Assembly (NCBI GenBank): GCA_003242685.1
Contig: QGVD01000116.1
Coordinates: 1-6,264, forward strand
DNA from: Pseudomonadota bacterium
GTDB taxonomy: Bacteria; Pseudomonadota; Gammaproteobacteria; Steroidobacterales; Steroidobacteraceae
Direction of reading: 5' to 3'
DNA length: 6,264 bases
Below, piece by piece: positions 1-4,954 of this stretch (positions are counted from its first letter, which is position 1; each line of letters starts with the position of its first letter). The notes beneath the pieces are model-generated. The model had not been told where the DNA came from and made no database searches. It saw only the letters and a list, made by a program, of their open reading frames with translations. A program made the position numbers and the translations under genes.

Positions 1-2
1 GC

Positions 3-347
3 AATCGCCGCACCTTCCCCGAAGGCTACCAGCGCTATCTCGACTGGGCGCAGGAGCACGGCTACTCGAGCCGCTACGTGGGCGCGATGGTCGCCGACGT
101 GCACCGCATCCTGCTCAAGGGCGGTGTGTTCCTCTATCCGCCGACGAAGAAGGCACCGAACGGCAAGCTCCGCCTGATGTACGAGGCGAACCCGATGGCG
201 ATGATCATCGAGCAGGCAGGCGGCAAGGCGCTCGCCGGCCCGGATCGGCGCATCCTCGATCTGCAGCCGACCGACATCCACCAGCGGACGCCGGTGATTC
301 TCGGCAGCGCGGAAGAGGTGGACCACGTCGTCGAGCATCTGCGCTGA
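3..347 (+). CDS. fbp: Fructose-1,6-bisphosphatase class I, C-terminal part (5' end outside window)
   Basis: Hydrolyses fructose 1,6-bisphosphate to fructose 6-phosphate and phosphate in the cytoplasm (gluconeogenesis, or the Calvin cycle where present). The last 114 codons are visible and the gene runs in from the left edge; full-length class I enzymes have about 330 residues. Seen directly: RYVGAMVADVHRILLKGG, which carries the substrate-binding Arg-Tyr of the family; FLYPPTKK; GKLRLMYEANPMA, with the conserved Lys that contacts fructose 6-phosphate and the Glu that binds metal; an EQAGGKA turn; and PTDIHQRTPVILGS near the C-terminus. These blocks occur in the family order and spacing, so the end looks intact. 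No obvious T-rich terminator follows; only a small hairpin (473-488) lies downstream. The identification is firm; the pathway role is inferred from the family. Confidence 0.96.
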   Translation, partial: NRRTFPEGYQRYLDWAQEHGYSSRYVGAMVADVHRILLKGGVFLYPPTKKAPNGKLRLMYEANPMAMIIEQAGGKALAGPDRRILDLQPTDIHQRTPVILGSAEEVDHVVEHLR

Positions 348-370
348 GTCGGCGCGTCGCGTCGAGCCCG

Positions 371-466
371 GCCGACGCCGCCGATTGCGACCGTGCCTGC
401 CTCACGGACCTGCTGACCCGGTACATCGAAGCGCTCGTCGCGCACGATCCGTCGCGGCTGCCCCTC
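371..466 (+). pseudogene. Remnant of a secreted/NTF2-like hypothetical protein gene
   Basis: In the frame starting at 383 the sequence reads DCDRACLTDLL and then EALVAHDPSRLPL, ending at 466. This phrase looks like the start of the mature part of a family of secreted, NTF2/SnoaL-like hypothetical proteins in Proteobacteria, where a signal peptide should precede it and about 150-250 residues should follow. Here neither is present. The frame runs back without an ATG into the fbp stop region, and after 466 it becomes arginine-rich nonfamily sequence until TGA at 629. I therefore read it as a fragment truncated on both sides. The family match is from memory of the motif, not from a search. Confidence 0.45.
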
Positions 467-472
467 TGCTGT

Positions 473-488
473 CCTCGATCGTTCGAGG
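473..488. repeat. Small inverted repeat downstream of fbp
   Basis: Arms CCTCGA (473-478) and TCGAGG (483-488) flank a 4-base loop. It could form a short hairpin in the region after fbp. There is no T-tract after it, so a terminator role is weak. Confidence 0.25.
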
Positions 489-616
489 CAATACGTGCTC
501 GACGCAAGGCGCCGTCGCCTGCCGTCGCTAAAGAATTTCCGCGTTCGGCCGATGCAGGGTCAGAACTGCCGCGCATGCATCGGTTGTCTGCCGGCCAGTA
601 CAAGAATTCAAGTGGC

Positions 617-622
617 AGGAGA
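617..622 (+). promoter_or_regulatory. Shine-Dalgarno site of the hemerythrin gene
   Basis: AGGAGA lies 5 bases before the TTG at 628. It decides the start: the first in-frame ATG is codon 19, which would remove the N-terminal strand and leave no comparable ribosome binding site. Confidence 0.75.
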
Positions 623-627
623 CTGAA

Positions 628-1038
628 TTGAGCGACTTCTTCCAGTGGGACCCGGCGAAGCTGAGTCTCCACGTTCCCGAAATGGACAACGAGCACCAGG
701 TTCTCATCTCGAAGATGAACAAGGTGCACTCTCTGCACGCGAGCGGAGCATCGCACGCCAACATCGCGCTGGCTCTCGACGACCTCGTGCGCTACACGTC
801 GAAGCACTTCGCCGACGAGGAAGCCTACATGGAACGCATCGGCTTTCCGGGTCTGCGCGTGCACAAGGGCGTGCACAGGCAGCTCATGGACCGGCTCGCC
901 GACTATCAGCGCACGTTCCAGACCACGCGCAAGCTCCCCGACGACCTCTTCGTGTTCTTCAAGATGTGGCTGAGCGCGCACATCTGCGGCATCGACGCCA
1001 AGTACGCGCTCCACGCCCAGCAGGCCAAGGCGGGCTGA
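628..1038 (+). CDS. Bacteriohemerythrin (single-domain O2-binding non-heme diiron protein)
   Basis: A 136-residue cytoplasmic protein expected to fold as a four-helix bundle that binds O2 reversibly at a di-iron site. All seven metal ligands of the family are present at the right spacing: His23 (DNEHQ), His60 and Glu64 (HFADEE), His79 and His83 (HKGVH), and His118 with Asp123 (HICGID). The N-terminal pattern FFQWDPAKLSLHVPEMDNEH is the usual hemerythrin opening. The length matches stand-alone bacterial hemerythrins, and there is no fused signalling domain or signal peptide. The start is TTG, supported by AGGAGA five bases upstream. Likely roles known for the family are O2 storage or delivery to oxidases, O2 or NO sensing, and iron buffering; the sequence does not choose between them. 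The gene is transcribed alone and converges on azoR, with a strong hairpin between them. Confidence 0.95.
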   Translation: MSDFFQWDPAKLSLHVPEMDNEHQVLISKMNKVHSLHASGASHANIALALDDLVRYTSKHFADEEAYMERIGFPGLRVHKGVHRQLMDRLADYQRTFQTTRKLPDDLFVFFKMWLSAHICGIDAKYALHAQQAKAG

Positions 1039-1050
1039 TGAGGAACCGCT

Positions 1051-1080
1051 GCGGGTATCACGCGGTCGCGTGATACCCGC
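1051..1080. terminator. Perfect 14-bp inverted repeat between convergent genes
   Basis: GCGGGTATCACGCG (1051-1064) is followed by GT and then its exact reverse complement (1067-1080). It begins 12 bases after the hemerythrin stop and ends 53 bases before the azoR stop on the other strand. Because it is symmetrical it could serve both genes. There is no T-tract on either side, so it is either a non-canonical (for example Rho-assisted or mRNA-stabilising) hairpin or a protein-binding dyad. With a loop of only 2 bases, the real RNA loop would open several inner pairs. Confidence 0.6.
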
Positions 1081-1133
1081 GGTCGCCGCCCGCTCGACGA
1101 GCCGGGACGCTTCGGCCATCCACCACTGCATCA

Positions 1134-1775
1134 TCACGCAGCGACGGAATCCGGCACCGCGCGCATGCGCGCCACTGCGGCCTCGATCGCGGCGTGCGCT
1201 TCCGCAATCGCCGCCGCGCGCGCTTCGGGTCCGAATCCCAGCTTCTCCGCGCGCACGAACGTCACGTCGTCTATACCCATGAAGCCGAGCAGGTGCCGGA
1301 GGTAGGGCTCCTGGAAGTCGAAGGCGCGCGCGGGACCGCTCGAATACTCGCCGCCGCGGCTCTCGACGACGATCGTGCGCTTGCCTTCGAGCAGACCGCG
1401 CGGACCGGCTTCGCTGTATGCGAACGTCACGCCGGCGCGCAGCACGTGGTCGAACCATGCGCGCAGCGTCGTCGGCACGCCGAAGTTGTACATCGGTGCG
1501 CCGATCACGATGACGTCGGCCGCCTTCAGCTCCGCGATCAGCGCGTCGGAGAGCTCGCGCGTGCGCCACCCGCCCCGCGTCTGCGGTTCGTCGCGACGGA
1601 TGCCGTCGAGCGCATCACCCATGAGATGAGGAATCGGGTCGCGGCCCACGTCACGTTCGACGACGGTCGCTCCGGGCGCCTCACGCTTCAGCGCCTCGAC
1701 CACGCTTCGGACGAGCACTCTCGATGCCGCGTCGTCTCCTGCCGCGCTGCTGTTGATCACCAGGATGTTTCTCAT
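1134..1775 (-). CDS. azoR: FMN-dependent NADH-azoreductase / NADH:quinone oxidoreductase
   Basis: A 213-residue flavodoxin-like cytoplasmic enzyme. The family uses NADH and FMN to reduce azo bonds and, more physiologically, quinones by two electrons, limiting thiol and electrophile stress. Seen directly: the N-terminal strand and FMN-phosphate loop NILVINSSAAGDDAASR (residues 3-19); the flavin-contact motif APMYNFGVPTTLRAWFDHV (93-111), the family hallmark; VTFAYSEAGPRGLLEGK (116-132); and VESRGGEYS (137-145). Length agrees with E. coli AzoR (about 200). I chose ATG at 1775 because the conserved strand starts there and GGGAGG precedes it closely; an upstream in-frame ATG at 1823 would add 16 unconserved residues. 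It is divergent from the LysR-type gene at 1953, the usual layout for a regulator and its target. Substrate is not predictable. Confidence 0.95.
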   Translation of the reverse strand: MRNILVINSSAAGDDAASRVLVRSVVEALKREAPGATVVERDVGRDPIPHLMGDALDGIRRDEPQTRGGWRTRELSDALIAELKAADVIVIGAPMYNFGVPTTLRAWFDHVLRAGVTFAYSEAGPRGLLEGKRTIVVESRGGEYSSGPARAFDFQEPYLRHLLGFMGIDDVTFVRAEKLGFGPEARAAAIAEAHAAIEAAVARMRAVPDSVAA

Positions 1776-1952
1776 GCCGCCTCCCGCATCGGTGGTTGGC
1801 TGCATGTTGGTTCCGTGCGCCACGTTCAGGTAGCCGCGCGCCGTGCAACTCGGTGTCGCAGAACTGGCAACACACAGGACCGATCATGGGGGTTCGGGTT
1901 GCGGATCGTGAGACAATGAGCCGGTCGCTCGCGGCATCGGAGGACCGCCGTC
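1776..1952. promoter_or_regulatory. Divergent promoter region azoR / LysR-type regulator
   Basis: These 177 bases separate two divergent genes and must hold both start regions and, if the pair is typical, the regulator's operator. I see a weak dyad CGATC (1880-1884) / GATCG, 18 bases apart, and a possible -10 GACAAT (1912-1917) for the plus-strand gene without a convincing -35. On the minus strand TTGCCA (around 1865-1870) could be a -35 for azoR, but no good -10 follows. The role is inferred from gene arrangement; no operator is proven. Confidence 0.45.
1939..1944 (+). promoter_or_regulatory. Shine-Dalgarno site deciding the GTG start of the LysR gene
   Basis: GGAGGA, 8 bases before GTG at 1953, supports this non-ATG start. 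The start also places the helix-turn-helix domain at the expected distance from the N-terminus. Confidence 0.7.
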
Positions 1953-2822
1953 GTGCTCGCCCTGGAGGATCTCAAGACCTTCGTCGCCGTCGCGGACGCG
2001 GGAGGACTCACGCCTGCTGCACGCCGCCTCGGACTGTCCAAGTCGATCGTCAGCCGCCGCCTGCTGCGGCTCGAGCGGACGCTCCGCGTTCAGCTCCTCA
2101 CCCGCACGACGCGCGGCGCGGCGCTCACCGAAGCAGGCGCAACGTTCCGCGAGCACGCGGCACGCGCGCTCGCGGAGCTCGACGCTGCGCGCGATGCGCT
2201 CTCACCGGACGGCGATCTGTGCGGGCTGCTGCGCATCTCGGCGCCCCTGTCGTACGGGCCGACGCATCTCTCGCCCGTGCTCGCCGAGTTCGCGAGCCGC
2301 TATCCGCGCCTGCGGATGGACGTGTCGTACACCGATCAGATAGTCGACGTCATCGGCGAAGGCTACGATGCTGCAATCCGCATCGGATCTCTGCCGGACT
2401 CGTCGCTCGTCGCACGGCGCATCGCGCCGGTGCGCGCGCACGTCGTCGCGAGTCCCGCGTACATCGAGAAGCACGGCACACCCCGGACACTCGACGAGCT
2501 GCTCGAGCACGAAGCCGTGCTCTACAACATTCCGATGTGGAGGCTCACCGACCGCGGCAGAACGGTAACCATAAGACCGCGCGGGCGCTTCCGCACCGAC
2601 AACGGCATGGCGGTGACAGCTGCCGCGCTCGCGGGCGTCGGTATCGCTCTGCTGCCGGATTTCCTCGCCGGCCCGCATCTCGAGTCGGGCAGGCTCGTGG
2701 AGCTGCTGCCGCAGCACAGACCGCCCGACGTTGCGATCTACGTCGTGCGCCCGCCGGGCCGCGCGCCGCGAAAGGTGGCCGTGCTGACGGAGCTGATCGT
2801 CCAGAGGCTCGGCAGACGCTGA
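1953..2822 (+). CDS. LysR-family transcriptional regulator (CrgA/DmlR-like)
   Basis: A 289-residue DNA-binding regulator, complete at the usual LTTR length (about 290-310). Residues 1-62 form the winged helix-turn-helix: LEDLKTFVAVADAGGLTPAA (4-23), then RRLGLSKSIVSRRLLRLE (24-41) with the recognition helix, and RTTRGAALTEAG (51-62). A linker helix follows (about 63-85), then a periplasmic-binding-protein-like effector domain from about residue 90, with RISAPLSYGPTHLSP, YDAAIRIGSLPDSSLVARRI and a late GVGIALLPDFLAGPHLESGRL block typical of the CrgA-like subgroup. It probably acts as a dimer or tetramer. It lies divergent to azoR, so its most likely target is azoR, induced by a quinone, azo or electrophilic compound, plus autorepression; this is inference from position. 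It converges on the SRPBCC gene with only 32 bases between the stops and no hairpin there. Confidence 0.95.
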   Translation: MLALEDLKTFVAVADAGGLTPAARRLGLSKSIVSRRLLRLERTLRVQLLTRTTRGAALTEAGATFREHAARALAELDAARDALSPDGDLCGLLRISAPLSYGPTHLSPVLAEFASRYPRLRMDVSYTDQIVDVIGEGYDAAIRIGSLPDSSLVARRIAPVRAHVVASPAYIEKHGTPRTLDELLEHEAVLYNIPMWRLTDRGRTVTIRPRGRFRTDNGMAVTAAALAGVGIALLPDFLAGPHLESGRLVELLPQHRPPDVAIYVVRPPGRAPRKVAVLTELIVQRLGRR

Positions 2823-2854
2823 GCTGCGGACGTCACGACGCGCTCGCCAAGCCG

Positions 2855-3628
2855 CTATTCGCGGGCGATCAGCGCCTTCAGCGCAGCGAGCCGCTCGCCC
2901 CAGAATTCCTTCGCGGCCTGCGCGGCCTTCCTGTCGGGCAAGCCCTGGACCTGAACTGCGAGCGCGCTCTTCGCCGGCCCCTTCGCCGTGAAATACGCCT
3001 CCATCCGGAGGCCATCGGCGAGCCGGATGCGCATCGACTTCGGTTCCGTGGCCGTGCGGATTTCGAGCTCCACGCCCGGCAGCCAGCGTTTGCGCTGCTC
3101 CGGGTCGTGCACCGCGCACCACAGCGCTTCGACCGGAGCCGCGACCGTCACGCTCTTGCTCGCCTCGTAGCTTCCGCCACGCCGCTGCCCGACATCACGC
3201 AGCCCGCGCAGCCGCTCGTACCCGACGGTGATCATCTGCGCCCACCATTCGCCGACACCGTACTTCTCGTGCACGAGCTTCGCGATCGCGCGGTGCTCCA
3301 TGCCTGCGGCGCCGCGACGGTCGAGCAACGCGACCCACTCGGGCCACGTCCGACCGGACGCCTTCAGCACCGCCGCGTCGCTCCTGCCCGTGATCTTCTC
3401 GTAGCCGTCGGGGATCGGGAGTGCTGTGCGATGCTCATGTGCCGCGGGTGACTCGGCGGCTGTGGGCTGTTCGCGTACCGACTCCGTGGGGTGCTCCGGA
3501 GCCTCCGGCTGAGAGGCGTGCCTGCGATTCTTTCTGCCGATGAGGTGGGCGCGGGCCGTGGTGTAGGACTCGCCCGTCTTCGCCATGCGCGCCCGGATCA
3601 GGCGCTTGAGGTCCTTGTTCTTCGACAT
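2855..3628 (-). CDS. DUF4287-like / SRPBCC (START-like, AHSA1-type) fusion protein
   Basis: A 257-residue soluble protein with no signal peptide or membrane segment. Three parts are visible. Residues 1-33 are a basic conserved motif (LKRLIRARMAKTGESYTTAR, then AHLIGRK) found at the N-terminus of several uncharacterised bacterial proteins. Residues 34-73 are a Pro/Glu/Ala/His-rich linker of low complexity. Residues 84-150 (TWPEWVALLD, then HRAIAKLV, then GEWWAQMITVGYERLRGLR) resemble DUF4287. Residues 155-257 look like an SRPBCC domain (SKSVTVAAPVEALWCAVHD, later RKRWLPGVELEIRTATEP) ending in the amphipathic helix WGERLAALKALIARE. SRPBCC domains bind hydrophobic ligands or act as chaperone-like modules; a specific function is not known here. 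ATG at 3628 was chosen because the conserved motif begins there and GAGGAG (3637-3642) precedes it; the 36 codons upstream in frame are unconserved. It appears monocistronic. Confidence 0.85.
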   Translation of the reverse strand: MSKNKDLKRLIRARMAKTGESYTTARAHLIGRKNRRHASQPEAPEHPTESVREQPTAAESPAAHEHRTALPIPDGYEKITGRSDAAVLKASGRTWPEWVALLDRRGAAGMEHRAIAKLVHEKYGVGEWWAQMITVGYERLRGLRDVGQRRGGSYEASKSVTVAAPVEALWCAVHDPEQRKRWLPGVELEIRTATEPKSMRIRLADGLRMEAYFTAKGPAKSALAVQVQGLPDRKAAQAAKEFWGERLAALKALIARE

Positions 3629-3831
3629 CTCCGGATCTCCTCTGCACGCGCCACGGCCCGCCGCCCCCGGCAGGGCGTTCCGTGACGAGCAGGGTTCCGT
3701 CGATGCCGGTCCGGGAGTATGCCCCCTTTGCCTCACGAGGGCCCCAGCCGGGGTGGGGCCTAAGAGGTTGGGCGTGGACCGCCGCCGGGGAGAAAATATT
3801 AGGAGGAAGGTGGATCACCCGCCAGGGGTGA
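3629..3831. other. Intergenic segment: SRPBCC leader and broken 5' side of the aminotransferase locus
   Basis: No protein-like reading was found on either strand in these 203 bases. It must hold the minus-strand promoter of the SRPBCC gene, although no convincing -10/-35 pair is visible. It also occupies the place where about 100 N-terminal codons of the aminotransferase should be. An AGGAGGAAGG stretch (3801-3810) looks like a strong ribosome binding site, but the GTG codons after it lead into nonfamily frames. Confidence 0.4.
3740..3760. repeat. GC-rich hairpin upstream of the SRPBCC gene
   Basis: GGCCCCA (3740-3746) and TGGGGCC (3754-3760) flank a 7-base loop. It lies 112 bases upstream of the minus-strand SRPBCC start, in the segment that should hold its promoter or leader. 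On the plus strand it lies before the aminotransferase remnant. No T-tract follows on either strand. Its role is unclear. Confidence 0.3.
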
Positions 3832-4050
3832 CTCGCAGCGTTTACCGGACATCCGCGCGTCGTACTGTTCCCCACCGGACCGGGCGCCGGTTATGGCGCC
3901 ATCAAGGGTATCGTGCGTCCCGACGATCACGTCGTCCTCGATTCACTTGCTCACGATTGCCTGCAGCACGGCGCGCGAGCGAGCACGCCAAACGTCTCGT
4001 TCTTCGCGCACGACGATCTCCGGAGCGCGGAGAAACGCCTCGCTCGAATC

Positions 4051-4053
4051 TGA
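4051..4053 (+). other. In-frame nonsense codon (probable CGA to TGA) in the aminotransferase remnant
   Basis: The TGA sits between RLARI and QTHPDAAILVVTES, both in the same frame and both matching the family without a gap. A single C-to-T change from CGA explains it. A sequencing error is possible, but the other lesions in this gene make real decay more likely. Confidence 0.7.
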
Positions 4054-4460
4054 CAGACTCATCCGGACGCCGCGATCCTGGTCGTCACCGAGTCACCGCT
4101 CTCGATGGACTCGGACCACCCGGACTTCAGGCAACTGCTTGCTGTGTGCAGAACGCATCGTGCCCACCTGATGGTGGACGTTGCGCATGACCTCGGGCTG
4201 CTCGGCCCCAATGGGCGGGGCGTGCTCGCGGAGCAGGATGTCCTGGATCAGATCGATTTCCTCGTCGGCTCCTTTTCGAAGACCTTCGCGTGCATCGGAG
4301 GATTCTTCGCGAGCCGCGGCAAGGGGACCGCGTACCAGGTACGCGGATTCAGCGGTTCCCATACTTTCTCGAACTTCCTCATTCCCGCCCGGATGGCTGC
4401 CGCACGGGCGGCACCGCAGCTCGTCCGATCTTCGGAAGTCGAAGTTCTGAGGCGTTCGAC

Positions 4461-4501
4461 GCTGCTCCTCCGTGTGACGCGGCGTCACACGGAGGAGCAG
4501 C
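4461..4501. repeat. 41-base perfect palindrome with 20-bp arms
   Basis: GCTGCTCCTCCGTGTGACGC (4461-4480), a central G (4481), and the exact reverse complement (4482-4501). There is no mismatch, and the pairing stops sharply on both sides. It spans the codons for LLLRVTRRHTEEQ in the aminotransferase remnant and coincides with the inferred in-frame deletion point. It has no T-tract, so it is not an ordinary terminator. As DNA it could extrude a cruciform; as RNA it would be a very stable hairpin. Confidence 0.9.
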
Positions 4502-4586
4502 TCGTCGATGCCGCAGCCGTCGTGGCAGACGCCATTGCATCGGCCAGGCGGAAGTGCACAACGGAAGACCGCGGTCCATCGACACG

Positions 4587-4764
4587 ATGACCAGCGGAGA
4601 ATCCCTTCTGGACCCGCTCCGGCCACTCACATTCCGAAGCCCTCGACAAGGAGCTCGCGGACTTTGCGGAGAACGAGCACATCAGTCTGCGCCATCGTGT
4701 GAGCGGGACGCGATCGCACGCGTGCCTTGCAGGCACTGGACTTGATCGCGACTTTCCACTTTAA
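4587..4764 (+). pseudogene. Frameshifted remnant of an unidentified gene following the aminotransferase
   Basis: ATG at 4587 overlaps the previous stop as ATGA, the usual sign of translational coupling, and reads MTSGESLLDPLRP. The frame then turns into arginine/proline-rich nonsense. From 4618 another frame takes over with plausible protein sequence, SGHSHSEALDKELADFAENE, followed by HISLRHRVSGTRSHACLAG and TGLDRDFPL, to TAA at 4762-4764. That second frame has no start codon near its beginning, so a shift of one base around 4612-4630 is the simplest reading. I do not recognise the family. The coupling suggests it once worked with the aminotransferase. It is also shorter than most enzymes, so the 3' part may be lost too. 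Confidence 0.5.
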
Positions 4765-4954
4765 TCCCGCGCCGCCGAGCTGCGGAGTCCGCGTGCACTT
4801 TCACTGCGCACGCCGCTGACGCGACTTCCATGCCGCATCTTCGGAGCGGCCGATCCGTAAGTCTGCGTATCCTCGCCTCCGCATTCTCATGGGTACGATT
4901 CACGCGCCGCACGACATCGGCTCGTCACGTGCGGCCTGAGGAGACTTTTGCACG
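4765..4954 (+). promoter_or_regulatory. Leader and promoter region of the cytochrome c peroxidase gene
   Basis: These 190 bases show no protein-like frame and presumably contain the peroxidase promoter. I could not pick a reliable -35/-10 pair. An inverted repeat, GCCGCACG (4906-4913) and CGTGCGGC (4928-4935), with a 14-base spacer, ends three bases before the Shine-Dalgarno GAGGAGA (4938-4944), itself 10 bases from the ATG. The repeat could be an operator or a leader hairpin that affects translation. Confidence 0.45.

Larger units (their letters stand above)
3832..4590 (+). pseudogene. Decayed serine-palmitoyltransferase-like (alpha-oxoamine synthase family) PLP enzyme gene
   Basis: One frame reads as a fold-type I PLP enzyme of the alpha-oxoamine synthase group (AONS, KBL, SPT), which condenses an amino acid with an acyl thioester. 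Seen: LAAFTGHPRVVLFPTG from 3832; the cofactor-stacking His in LAHDCLQHGA (His codon 3952); TESPLSMDSDHPDF; the PLP-binding Asp and His in VDVAHDLG (codons 4177 and 4186); and the Schiff-base Lys in SFSKTFACIGG (codon 4279), an SPT-like form. Damage: about 100 N-terminal codons are missing and a TGA (3829) directly precedes the homology; TGA at 4051 interrupts RLARI/QTHPD, where CGA (Arg) would fit; and about 60 codons appear to be lost in frame after EVLRRS (near 4458), joining straight to the C-terminal RVTRRHTEEQLVDA. The part from ATG 4105 to 4590 is still open, but without the N-terminal half it could not form a normal active site. Family placement is from motif memory. Confidence 0.8.

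Noticed and set aside
205..1569. 454-codon minus-strand open frame across fbp, the hemerythrin gene and azoR
   Set aside because: Its low-complexity Arg-rich translation has no family pattern and it runs antisense or out of frame to three well-supported genes.
1776..1823. N-terminal 16-codon extension of AzoR (ATG at 1823)
   Set aside because: The extension is not family-like, and a good Shine-Dalgarno site lies directly before the inner ATG at 1775, where the conserved strand begins.
1796..3451. 551-codon open frame on the plus strand across the LysR and SRPBCC genes
   Set aside because: Arg/Ala/Pro-rich composition typical of an out-of-frame reading of GC-rich coding DNA. The two overlapping frames have clear family motifs.
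3629..3736. 36-codon N-terminal extension of the SRPBCC protein
   Set aside because: Unconserved Pro/Gly/Arg-rich text; the conserved motif and a GAGGAG site favour ATG at 3628.
3801..3820. AGGAGGAAGGTGGATCACC, faintly like the end of a 16S rRNA gene
   Set aside because: Only a short stretch resembles it, the order differs from the true 16S 3' end, and no rRNA or tRNA sequence surrounds it.
3832..4764. The decayed locus as a novel working two-gene system
   Set aside because: An in-frame stop, missing N-terminal and C-terminal parts, and a frameshift in the second gene point to loss of function.
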